In this document: positions 34,069 through 44,945 of the stretch, one piece after another
How the letters are laid out: each line of letters starts with the position of its first letter
How positions within the stretch are numbered: position 1 is the stretch's first letter
From: Takakia lepidozioides
Lineage: Eukaryota > Streptophyta > Takakiopsida > Takakiales > Takakiaceae
Assembly (NCBI GenBank): GCA_030704615.1
Contig: CM060734.1
Location: 44,902,042-44,966,041 of the forward strand
DNA length: 64,000 nt
Reading direction: 5' to 3'
Made by a program: the position numbers and the translations under genes
The notes under the pieces: generated by a model
What the model was told of the DNA's origin: nothing
Database searches by the model: none
The model's input: the letters and a program-made list of their open reading frames with translations, nothing else

Positions 34069-35891
34069 TCATAGCAGCACACTAGCTGCCGTAGCCTTAG
34101 CAACACTAGGTAGTGGTGCTACCCGTGTAGCTCTCCCCAATGACATAGTAACCTCCGCCTCGGTAACAGTCGGGCGAGAACTATGTACCATGGATGGCGT
34201 CGACACTGTCTCCGCCAATGTGAATGACTGAGGAAGCCTAGCCTGATGGCTTGCCTCCCCACGCTGTGGATCCAACTCCACCTCTATACCTCGTGGCTCA
34301 AGAACTCGTGCTGCTCCTCGAGTCACGGCTGCAGCAGACTCCACCTGCACTAGTGGTAGTGCTGCTCCACACATGAATCCCATGCCTCCCATATCTCCTC
34401 CCTCAGGAGGTGGACCATCCGGCCTTAGAGCCGGTACCACCTGAGCTGTAGTCATGGCAGCGAGCCTCTGCTCTAGCTGCTGAAGCCGGTTGGCCATGCC
34501 TTGGTCAACACCCTGACCTCCGCGTCCTTGGCCATGTTGAGCTTGCCCTTGGCCTGCACCTCGTGGCTGGCCACCTCGCCCCCGGCCACCATTGTTCCCT
34601 TGGAACTGGCCTGGGCGCAACTTAGGATGCAAACCATAACACTGGGCCTCTCCATGCCCGTGCTTGCCACAATGCCTACACTGCAACTGTGCAGGCTGTG
34701 CATATGCCGGCCCTTTGCCTCCCTCTGAGCAATCCTTCTTGACATGGGGTCCTCCACATGTCCAGCACACCACATCCGCCGTTGTTGGCCAGCAATGAAG
34801 GGAGAGACCCCTGCATCTGAGGTCCTCTCTGCCCTTCCCTGAGCTTCACATGAGCCCCCTTGTTGCCTTGAGCACGTTGAGGTAGTGGTTGGCTAGGAGC
34901 ACCACTACCCCGTGGTGTCTCCTTAGCAAATCCCACCATGACCACTCGTTCCTCCACCATGTTGAGCTCTATCCGCTCTGCCAGCAAACACATTTGCTAA
35001 GGTGGGTTGGGCGCTTGTAGGAGAGTTGCATCCCGCACCCTTCTCCTTAGCTCCTTGTCCAATATCCCATACCAGAATTGGACTGCCTGAGCTTCCGTAA
35101 CCCCTTGGTTACATTTATCAAGCGCCTCATGCGAGTGAAAGCCTCCCTCATGCTCTCGGTCGGCTTCTGTTGGAACTCTTGCAAGCTCCGCAACTTCTCT
35201 GTCCTCACCCCTTGGTAGTTCCCTCTCAATTCTTCGAAGAACTCCACAACAGGGTTGAAGGCAGGCACGGGTACTAGTGCTGGTGTGGTAGTGGCTTGGG
35301 TGGATGTCGTAGCTACTGTACCACCAGTCCCACTAGTCCCACTGCTACTCACTGAAGCTGCCGGTGCAGCGGCAGGTGTAGCCACTGCCCTCGTGGCTCT
35401 AGTGCCCCTAGTGATGGAGACATAGTCGGTGACCAGTACATCCTCCACTCCTCGATCTCAACCTCATGCCCCCGCCTGAACTCATGGTAATCATCCATAG
35501 GCGGCCCCTCAAGGTGCTGAAACAGCCCCTTCCATGCCATGAAAGGCGTAAATAGTTGTGGATTGCGCATTTGCTGCAAATCACACCAACTATCAAACTC
35601 TTGGATAAAATCATCCAACTCGATGGTGCCCACCGCCCCAGAGTACCTTCGTGGCCCCTTGGTAGCTCCATACATCTCCTCCATTGTGTCCCACAACAAT
35701 GGCAAAGAAACAACTTGCACCGCCGGTATGAGTCCTCTTGATTCACAATCCGAATCAGAACCTTCCGTAGAAGACACAGGAGGTGAAGGTGGCCTAAACC
35801 GCACACCTTGTCTCGTGTACCCACTAGTATCGCTAGCGCTCGAACCGGCACTGTCCCCAGCAACTAGTGGCACCTCCGTGTTGACACTCAA
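34069..35891 (-). pseudogene. Copy 1 gag with two CCHC knuckles, frameshifted
   Basis: The frame starts MSVNTEVPL at 35,891 and contains a capsid-like segment (LDDFIQEFDSWCD, FMAWKGLFQHL). Continuation occurs in a second frame (about 35,448-35,105: LRSLQEFQQKPTESMREAF), then further frames. The nucleocapsid part (34,773-34,069) has CWTCGGPHVKKDC and CRHCGKHGHGEAQC, followed by a Gly/Arg/Gln-rich segment. Frame changes near 35,430 and 35,105 and a stop near 34,995 inactivate it. Copy 2 lacks this whole region. Confidence 0.7.
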
Positions 35892-36052
35892 CCGTCATGA
35901 ATATGTCCCTAACCCCCTCTCCACAAGGTAACCGGGTAGAGAACCTGTTGCGGCTTATGGTTTGGAATACTAAGTTCCTAACATAGCCTACACCTGTACT
36001 TGCATGACCATGGTATATCATGAAGATACTCCTCAAACCGCCCTCCACGAGC

Positions 36053-38788
36053 TTCAAAATTCGGCCTTCAAGACCACATGCCAGTCCTTAGGCAGTCCAC
36101 TAGTGCCTCCACGAGTCAGCACAGGCCGTCCACAGGTCAACCGGGCCACCACAGACCAGCACAGGCCCCACAGCTCACTGGTCACAGCCGTCACAGTCCC
36201 ACAGGCCACTGGGCACAGCCTGTCACGGCCTGTCACAGCCCCACAGGCCACAGGGCACAGCCCCGCACAGCCGTCACAGTCCCACAGGCCACTGGGCACA
36301 GCCTGTCAGCCTGTCACACCCACAGCCCACAGGCCACAGGGCACAGCCCCGCACAGCCCGTCACAGCCCCAAAGGCCTCAGGCACGGCCTTCACAGCCCT
36401 CACAGCCCCTCACAGCCCTAAAGGCCGGGCACAGGCGGCACAGCCCCCACAGCCAAAGGCCTCAGGCACGGCCTGACATAGCCCCTCACAGTCCGTCACA
36501 GCCCCAAGCCTCAGGCACGGCTTGTCACAGCCCCTCACAACCCCTCACACCATGCCCCACAGGCCCACTGGGCACAAGCCTGTCACAGGCCCCTCACAGC
36601 CCGTCACAGCTTGCCACACCCCTCACAAGCCCCCAGGGCCTCAGGCACGGCCTGTCACAGCTTCTCAACAACAGCCCATCACAACAGCCCCAAAGTCCCT
36701 CAGGCACGTCCCTCAGAACATCCCGTCACAGCCCGTCACAATATCTTGCCACAACAGGCCCCTCACCAGCCACCACAGCCCCCAAGGCCTTAGGCAACGG
36801 CCTGTCACAACTTCTGCTCACAGCCCGTCACAGCCCCAACGGCCTCAGGCACGGCCTGTCACAGCCCACTCACAACCCATCACAGCCCCAAAGGCCACGG
36901 GGCACACACATCCTGTCCACAGTCCCTCACAGCCCGCACAGCCCAAAGCCTCAGGCCGGCCTGTCACACATTCGCCCCTCAACAAACCCCTCACAAAGAC
37001 AAAGCCCCAAAGGCCATGTGCACAAACCGCCGATCACAAGATCACACACACAGCACAGCGCCCTCCAAATCACAATCCCCTCCAACATACCCCAGCCCCC
37101 ACAAGCCACTGGCACAGCCTGTCACAGCCCCTCACCAATCCGCCAGAGGACCCCCTTCACACCCGCTCCGACGGCCCCCGGCAACACGCCCTCACAAACC
37201 ACACACAAAAGCCCCATCCATGGCCGCTCTGGCAGTTTAGCCATTTCTCCAAGGGGTTTAGCCACGCCAAGCTAGGGTTGTGTCTCTTGGACTCTAGGCT
37301 TCTTTCCACCGAGCTATGGCGGCTGTGAGGAAATCAGCAAGGTCTTTCGGCTCCCACACAAACCACCCATAGTAGCCCTAAGCCATGAGGTGGTTGCCCA
37401 CAAACCAAGCCTTCTTTCTCACTTAGCCTCCCCAAACCACCGCCACTAAACTCAATGGCAAACAACCAAGGCCCTGTGGTTCCCAGCCCTTGTGAACACT
37501 CATTCAAGCTTTCTCCTTGGCCATAGCATCTGTCTTAGAGCCTATTCTAGCCCTCTACACCTGCTGCTTCAAGAGTTGCACTCCCTTCAGCTTGAAGTTG
37601 AACCCCAACTCACATAGGCCCTACAAGTGCTTTTCTTTCATTTCAAGTGGAAACCAGCCCTAGACCTTCCGTTCTAGCTCTCTAAGCTTGAAAACAAGAG
37701 CCTCAATGGCTGAAGGCATGCTCCACACATGCCCTAACTCTCACCATAAGAGAAATCAGCTCCTTTGCTTCATTTCTTGCACCCACAAACCTGAAAATAC
37801 AAGCTTCAGCAGGTTGAAAGCATGCTCCACATGCCCTACAGGGAACCAGCCCTTCCTTCCTTTCTTGCACTCTCCAACACCTGAAAGTGCAAGCCTTCAC
37901 CAGGCTGATAGCATGCTCCACACATGCATTGCCCTCACATAAGGAAGTCAGCCTTCCTCTCCTTGCTTGCCCTCCAAGCTTGAAGATGGAGCTTCAATGA
38001 GCTGAATACATGCTCCACACATGCAACCTCTTCACACAAGAGATATCATCCCCCTATCTTTGGCTCCTTGGCTCCTTGATGCTCTCTAAGACAAAGACTA
38101 GGACTCCACACTTTCCACAGCCCTTGCCAAGCTCCTGAAACCCTAAGGCTATATTTCCAGCCACAAGACACTCCTCTTGTGGTGCAAGAACTTTTCTCCA
38201 AGCTCTGAAACCCTAGGTGCACATTCCAGGCTTTGCCGCACCTCTTAGCTCCTGTTCCAGCCCCGCTCTTGGCCATGGCAAGAGTCCTCATACGCTAGAG
38301 TTTCAGATTGAACCCCCAACTCAACATAGCCACAAATGCATTGGCTTGCATACAAGAGAAATCAGCCATCTCTTTTCACTCAGACCTCCTTATGAGCTTG
38401 AAGTTGGAGCTCTCCCGATAACTGTGACGTAGATTTAACACCCTCGTAGCCTCCACATTGCTGCACTCCTTACTTGGCCCTGCAGCTGAAGAGACGACCA
38501 CCAGTTCACCCCACTCGAGAACCAGCATCTCCCCCGCTTCACACTAGAAGCCCAAACTTGGTTGCCATAGCATTGAGCTATGCAACGCCGCTCTTCAACA
38601 TAGACTCTACCCTTCCAACCCCTCTCTATCCATTGCAAACCTGCAACCTGTTCGCCTTTGCACTCTATCCACTTTGGATAGGCTCATGCACGGATCCCTG
38701 CACTCTAGGCTGAACCGCTTCTCATGAAAACACAAGTGCTACAAGCACTCGAACCTGGCACTCATATACTCGAGCTGATCTTTCTCAA
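36053..38788 (-). repeat. Copy 1 leader arm of the inverted repeat
   Basis: This arm is the inverted counterpart of 39,117-40,988. It comprises a region rich in cacagcc/ccacaggcc units (about 36,115-37,140) and a less repetitive part (37,220-38,788) that is clearly complementary to 39,150-40,420; for example ttggactctaggcttct at 37,297 pairs with its inverse near 40,350. Long open frames in the repeat array are composition artefacts of Pro/Ser/His/Gln codons. It represents the untranslated leader of the element. Confidence 0.75.
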
Positions 38789-39106
38789 GTGATAAAGAAG
38801 AAATACAAGCACGAGCTCACAAATCTGAAGCATAAACTCATGCATATATAACCTCATCACTCACATACAAGTCAAGCCAAGTGCACCCCACGCCATGGGG
38901 AATCCACACTACGGCGCCATAGCCTAGGCGCGGTGAGCCTCAACTCGAGAAAATGAGCCTCCCGCGCTTGCCGTGAAGATAACCACTCTCCAGGGCCTAA
39001 ATCTGCCTTGACCCCTGGATTGACACTTGGGCCAATCCCAAATATCAATATGTAAAAGCTAGCTATTTCCTAGCTAGTTTCACACTAGTGGTAAGATAAC
39101 TTGACA
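38789..39106 (-). repeat. Shared central LTR-like block of the palindrome
   Basis: On the minus strand this begins TGTCAAGTTATCTTACC and ends near the TTTATC tract at 38,790. It matches blocks A and B at 5.4-6.15 kb. It occurs once, between the two leader arms, so copy 1 begins directly from it while copy 2 begins at 39,117 with the sequence that follows the LTR. This is consistent with an LTR (317 bp) serving one element only. Confidence 0.6.
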
Positions 39107-40429
39107 ACTCGCATGAGCTCGTGCTTGTATTCTGTCTTTTTTTACACTCGAGAAAGATGAGCTCGTATCTGTGATTGCAGATACGAGTTTCTTGGTTAGC
39201 ACTTGTGTGTTTTCAGATGAGAAGCAACTCAGCTTAGAGTGCAGGGATCAATGCATGAGCCTATCCAAAGCGGATAGGGTACGATGGCGAACATGTTTAA
39301 GGTTGCAATGGATATAGAGGCGGCAGCCTGTGTTGAAGAGCGTGTTCATAGCTCAACGCTATGGCAGCCATTGTAGTGAGTGTGGAGCTGCGAGGGTGTT
39401 TAGATTGCAAATCACAGTTATCCGGGAGCTCCCAACTTCAAGCTCATAAGGAGGTATGAATGAAGAGAGATGGCTGATTTCTCTTGTATGCAAGCCAAAG
39501 CATTTGTGGCTATGTTGAGTTGGGGGTTTCAATCTGAAACTCCAGCGGTAAGAGGGCTCTTGTCATGGCAAGAGCAGGGTTGGAACAGGAGCTAATAGGT
39601 GTGGCAAGGCCATGGATGCCCCTAGGTTTCAGAGCTTGGAAGAAGAGCTCTTGCACCACAAGAGGATGTCTTGTGTCTGGAAATGTAAGCTTTAGGGTTT
39701 CTGGAGCTTGGCAAAAGCTTGTGGATTGCTTAGTCTTGTCTTAGAGAGCATCAAGGAGCCAAGATAGGGGGCTGATACCTCTTGTGTGAAGAGGTGGCAT
39801 GTGTGGAGCATGTATTCAGCTCATTGAAGCTTCCATCTTCAAGCTTGGAGGCAAGCAAGGAAGAGGGAACGGCTGACTTCCCTTATGTGAGGGCAATGCA
39901 TGTGTGGAGCATGCTTTCAGCCTGTTGAAGGCTTGTACTTTCAGGTTTGGGAGTGCAAGAAGATAAGGTAAGGGGCTGATCTGTTCTTATGTGACAGTCC
40001 GACACTTGTAGAGCGTGTTCTGAGTTGGGGTTTCAACCTCAAGCCTAGATAGAGCATGGCTCTTGAAGTGGCAGGTGTAGGGGGCTGGAATAGGCTCTAA
40101 GACAGATGCTATGGCTAATGAAAACGCTTGAATGAGTGCTCACAAGGGCTGGAAACCAGCAAGGCTTGGTTGTTTGCCATTGAGGTTAGTGGTGTGTTTG
40201 GGGAGTCTAAGTGAGAAAGAAGGCTTGGTTTGTGGCAACCATCTTCCTCATGGCTTAGGGCTACTATTGGTGGAGTGTGGGAGCCGAAAGAGGAAGAATA
40301 CCTTGCTGATTTCTTCACAGCCGCCATAGCTCGGTGCAAAGAAGCCTAGAGTCCAAGAGACAACAAACCCTAGCTTGGCGTGGCTAACCCCTTGGAGAAT
40401 GGCTAAACTGTCATGAGTGTGGCCATGGA

Positions 40430-40870
40430 TGGGGCTGTGATGGGTTGTGATGGGCTGTGACAGGCTGTGGTGAGCTGTGACAGGCTGTGACGGGCTGTGC
40501 CCTGTGGTCTGTGGGGCTGTGACAGGCTGTGCCCTAGCTTGGCGTGGCTAAACCCCTTGGAGAAATGGCTAAACTGTCATGAGTGGCCATGAATGGGGCT
40601 GTGACGGGCTGTGACAGGCTGTGGCGAGCTGTGACCGGCTGTGATGGGCTGTGATGGGCTGTGGCGGGCTGTGACAGGCTGTGCCATGTGGCCTGTGGGG
40701 CTATGACGGGCTGTGACAGGTGCTGTGCCCTGTGGGCCTATGGGGCTGTGAGGGGCTGTGAGGGGCTGTGACAGGCTGCGGCCTGTGGGCTATGACCCTG
40801 TGACCTGTGTGAGGGCTGTGACAAGCTGTGGCCTGTGTGGGGCTGTGACGGCTGTGACCAGTGATCTGTG
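40430..40870 (+). repeat. GGCTGTG repeat array in the copy 2 leader
   Basis: Irregular units of ggctgtgacaggctgtg type fill this segment. The inverse array in copy 1 (36,115-37,140) is about twice as long, so the array has changed size since the two arms separated. No coding function is supported. Confidence 0.7.
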
Positions 40871-40988
40871 TGGGCCTGTGCTGGTCTGTGGTGGCCTATG
40901 TTGACCTATGGACGACTTGTGCTGACTCGTGGAGGCACTGGTGGACTGCCTAAAGACTGGCATGTGGTCTTGAAGGCCGAATTTTGAA

Positions 40989-41467
40989 CATGGAGTTGTC
41001 ATGTTAGACAACCAGGATGGCATTTTCTGTTTGAGTGGACCGGCAGGCAAGAGGTACCGGCCATTGCGGGTCTTGTTGCACTCGGGACTCAGGCCATTGA
41101 TGCTGGGCAGCTGCTATTGTAAGCTTGGGCCTCACGGAGGCGGATATGGAGCCTTGTCTTTTCCAGATACAAACGTCTCTGGGAGGATTGGAGCAGGCTC
41201 GGGGCATGACACGACGTGAGTTGGCTATCAGACTACGGCCGGATCACCCCACAGATGGCTCACTGATGCGAGCCAAGGCCATTGTGACAGACGCGGTCTC
41301 GTACGATATTCTGGTTGGTGGGGTAGTGTTGTACCCCATGGGCTTCACCCTAGATTTTTTGGAGGAGTCAGCTTCCTATAGGCCTGGATGGCAGTCAGGG
41401 GAGGGTCGGCGTGTGCAGCTCCCTATGACATTCATAGGAGGAATTGCGGTTGCCCATCGAGGCAAGA
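40989..41467 (+). pseudogene. Copy 2 protease region
   Basis: The coding match resumes at MLDNQDGIFCLSG and continues through LRVLLHSGLRPLMLG, where copy 1 has the active-site LLDSG. The catalytic aspartate is replaced by histidine here, and a frame change follows near 41,115. Beyond it, the frame from 41,125 reads without a break through the protease end into the methyltransferase (AVAHRGKMPTL). This shows that the two domains belong to one polyprotein. Confidence 0.75.
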
Positions 41468-43033
41468 TGCCGACACTAACAGCATTCACAGCTGCAGTGA
41501 GTTGGCCTAGAGAGTTGCTTGAGGGCAACGCTCATTCAGAGGATGTGTCACCTCTGGGAGAGCAGGATGACATGCATGGTATGGCGGAGTTGCCTTCCAT
41601 GATTGCTCAGACTCCATTGTGGGGCACGAGCAAGGATTTGCAGCAGGTTGTGATCGACGGGTGCAACAAGCCTGGGTAGAGGCTTTTGTACCATCAGGAG
41701 AGGAGGAGAGTGCGGGGATTGCACCAAGACCACCTCAGTTGTCTCCATTGGACACCACACCTATTGTGTGGCAGTATCCGGATGAAGGCATTTGTCTTCT
41801 GGACTTGTTTGGCGGGATCAGCACCGGATTGGCTGTTGTGTTACAGGCAAGTATACGAGTTTAGCATTACCTGTATATGGAGAGAGATGAGACTACACGA
41901 CATGTTTCACTTCGCCATGTTGCTCAGTTGGTGCAGCAGTACCTTGAGTTGTTGCAGGTATCTGCAGTTCGTGGATATCAGCAGGCCTTGCCAGCAGACA
42001 TTTCGTTGCTGGGGGCGCAGGATTTGGAGCGGGTTGGCTCCATTGATCTGGTAGTGGCAGGTTGGCCCTGCCAAGGATATTCATCAGCCGGGCATGACAA
42101 TGGATTGTGAGACTCGAGGTCGGGTCTGTTTTGGGAGATGGTGCAGGTTTTGCGCCACTTGCAGCTTCATCAAGCTGTATCTCCAGCATACATCTTGGAG
42201 AATGTGCCACTGATGGCGATTCTCGGGCCAGGATGATGGCCAGTGTGTATCAAGTCCGGTCGTGGCTTGGGTCAGCAGTGTTGCTAGATGCAGCTACAGT
42301 GGGGTCACGGGCTCATCGTCCACGGCTATGGTGGACTAACTTGATGCCACCCGCACTGCTCAAGCGTGCATTTGATGGGGTGCAGCGGCCGGCACACCTC
42401 ACAGTGGATAGCATTTTGGACACATGGAGGCAGTCTCAGCGTGTGAGACACGATGACTGTTCGCCTTTGGCAGTGGTCAACAAGGTGGGTCAACCACGAA
42501 CAGCATTACCTACACTGCTCAGCTTCCCAGGATCGCATGCTTTCCGGGATAGTGGACCTGGCCTCCTGTGGGATGCTCAGTTGCAGCAATTAGTGGAACC
42601 TAATGCTGACAAGCGTGAGCGGGCAATGGGTTTTACCACTGGTACCACGGCAGTGCCGTCTCTTTCTGAGGCATCTCGTCGTCAGGTGTTGGGGCAAGCA
42701 ATGGATCTCAATTGCTTGACCTGGATTATTAGCTTGGCTATGGCTGAGCAACGCAGAGTGCGGAGTACATTTCCCTCGATGGTCTCTCTGCCTACCGAGA
42801 CGGTACAGGCAGTGAGTGGGGACGAGCATGAGAGGACCACAGGGTCCAGGCATCCATGGCACACGTGAGAGATGCTCAAGGTTCAGAGGGAGTTGGCAGC
42901 CAGGGCGGCGGTGATGGATGAGGTTGGGGATTTTTCTCGGGTTGAGGAAGTCCTCGAGGATGAGATGATAGGGCAGGATGAGGCCTTGTCATTGACTGAG
43001 CAGGCAGGGAGTACTGCTCAAGAGGTTGCAACA
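41468..43033 (+). pseudogene. Copy 2 cytosine methyltransferase, disrupted
   Basis: This is homologous over its full length to the copy 1 methyltransferase, including DLFGGISTG, AGWPCQGYS and RAHRPRLWW. A one-base deletion near 41,645, stops at 41,862-41,864 (TAG) and 42,108-42,110 (TGA), another one-base deletion near 42,215 and a TGA near 42,868 prevent translation. At the first stop, copy 1 has CGG CGT where copy 2 has TAG CAT; at the second, copy 1 has CGA. Both fit decay of methylated CpG sites. Confidence 0.8.
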
Positions 43034-43042
43034 TAGCAACCA
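43034..43042 (+). promoter_or_regulatory. Candidate leaky stop UAG CAA CCA, copy 2
   Basis: TAG (43,034-43,036) is followed by CAA CCA. It is at the same alignment position as in copy 1, while surrounding third positions differ. The frame is open on both sides for more than 50 codons apart from unrelated damage. Confidence 0.45.
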
Positions 43043-44605
43043 CTGGACGCGTCCTCTACCTTTAAGCCCACTGGACTTAAGGTTGCAGTTACAGAGGTCA
43101 ATTGGGAGCCTGACATTGGACCCATTGCCACCGGAGGAGAGAGACAACGTATACGGCGGTTCCTGAGGGCTTACAGGAATTTCTTTGCCTTCAGTTTGAA
43201 GGACTTGGGAGCACTGAAGGGTCAAGAGATTCGTATTGAGTTGGCCACTGACACGCCAATCTTTCGGAGACCCTATAGATACAGTAACATGAAGAGGTCT
43301 TTGATTCATATGAGGACTCAAGATCTCTGGGAGGCTGGTTTGGTGGAGCTCTCTGGTGGAGAGTATGCTTCAGCCACAGTGATGCCAGCCAAGAAGGATG
43401 TCTATGGCAATTGGACGGAGAGACGTATGTGCGGTGATTACCGGCTTGTAAATCGTCAGACCAAGTCCGATAAGTATGCCATGCCAACACTAGAGGAGAT
43501 CTTTGATGCCATCAGGCATACTAAGGTCTTTAGCACTTTGGATTTACGATCCGGATATCATCAGTTGCCAATCAAGGAGGCAGACAAGCAGAAGACGACA
43601 TTCTGGGGGTTCAATGAGCACGGCAAGGATTGCCTATATCAGTGGCGGTTCTTACCATTTGGGCTTAAGAATGCTGCTGCAGAGTTTCAGAGAGTCATGG
43701 ATAGGATTCTAGCAAGGGTGGACTTTGCTTGGTGCTATATAGATGACATCATCATCTTTAGTGCTACGGTGGAGGAGCATGAGATACACCTTCAGGTGGT
43801 ATTGGAGCGTTTGAGAGCACACGGATTGAAGTTGCATCCGGGGAAGTGCAAGTTTTCCCACAACCAGATTGAGTATCTGGGTCACATGATATATCCTGGA
43901 GGATTGGGGGTACAGCAGACTAAGGTAGAGACCATTGCACAAATTCCACACCCAACGGATGTGAGCCGAGTTTGAGCTTTCATGGGGTTGGCAAACTATT
44001 ATAGACGGGTTGTCAAGGGATTTAGTGCCATTGCAAAGGCTCTAATCAAGCTGACCAAGGTGGACCAGGACTGGTAGTGGGAAGATAAGCAGGAACGAGT
44101 TTTTCAAGAGCTCAAGGCGAGGTTGACCTCGGCGCCTATCGTGAGACGACCTATCAGGGGGCGTCCCTTTCAGCTGCATACGGATTGGAGCATGCTGGGG
44201 CTTGGAGTGGTGCTCACATAGGTGGATGATGAGGGAAGAGAGTTCGTAGTGGCTTATACTAGCCGCTCGAACAACGCTGCAGAGGCTAAGTATAGCTCAT
44301 ATGAGGGAGATTGCTTAGCTGCAGTGTGGGCCGTGACACACTTCAGGTGCTATCTATACGACAATCTCTTCACCCTTGTCACGGATCACCAGCCACTCAA
44401 GTGGTTGATGGAGTCAGACAAGCTTACGGGGAAGCTTGCACGGTGGGCACTCGTACTCCAGGAGTATGACTTTCAGGTTGTGCATCGACCAGGTTTGGTC
44501 AATCGGGATGCGGATGGATTGAGTCGCAATCCATGCACGAGCCAGCAGGATGACACTGGAGCTCGGTGGCATGGTGAGACGGATGAGGAGATGGTGACGG
44601 GATGA
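43043..44605 (+). pseudogene. Copy 2 reverse transcriptase and RNase H
   Basis: The RT domain includes [28 protein letters not shown] and the catalytic CYIDDIIIF, then LKLHPGKCKF and EYLGHMIYP. RNase H has the motifs QLHTDWS, YEGDCLAAVWAV and TDHQPLKWL and ends at VNRDADGLSRNP. These are Ty3/gypsy features. Stops occur at 43,973-43,975 (TGA), near 44,077 (TAG) and near 44,219 (TAG). The uninterrupted part at 43,196-43,972 covers nearly the entire polymerase palm. Confidence 0.85.
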
Positions 44606-44945
44606 CACGCATCTACATTTTGTGTATCTTGGCATCGGGAGGTCAGGTTGGACCTACAACAGGGATGACTATAGACGGAGTGTCTGAGGACCCTGAGGCT
44701 AGTGATGAGCCAGGTGGTGCCAAAGATATACATGAGGATTCAGCTGTGTTGGACTACCTCCACACGGAAGACACGACAGCCACTGTGACTGCCAGGGAGA
44801 GGGATCAGATCCTGCAACGAGCCAAGAGATTCAAGTGGGAGGGGATACACCTGCTCCAAGTATGGGAGGATGGTCGGGTGAAGATTGTGCCTCACCCCAC
44901 ACAGCGTGCACGGTTAGTGCGGCATGCCCATGAGGAGTTGGGGCA
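44606..44945 (+). pseudogene. Copy 2 linker to integrase, truncated
   Basis: The frame (GQVGPTTGMTIDGVSEDPEA to RARLVRHAHEELGH) matches copy 1 codon by codon and normally leads into the integrase HHCC zinc finger. Homology ends after GHL, and AT-rich DNA follows. Confidence 0.7.

Larger units (their letters stand above)
31098..39106 (-). mobile_element. Methyltransferase-bearing gypsy element, copy 1
   Basis: Reading leftward from the shared LTR-like block (39,106): a long repeat-rich leader, gag with two zinc knuckles, protease, C5 cytosine methyltransferase, a collapsed RT/RNase H remnant, and the linker that normally precedes integrase. It ends abruptly at 31,098 within the integrase zinc-finger region (VRHAHEE). 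Integrase and the 3-prime LTR are missing. The element has several frameshifts and stops outside the methyltransferase domain. Confidence 0.8.

Noticed and set aside
36053-37328. Two long overlapping plus-strand open frames (about 420 and 270 codons) rich in Pro, Ser, His and Gln
   Set aside because: They follow the cacagcc repeat array in several frames at once and are the inverse of the copy 2 leader, so they are products of repeat composition and not genes.
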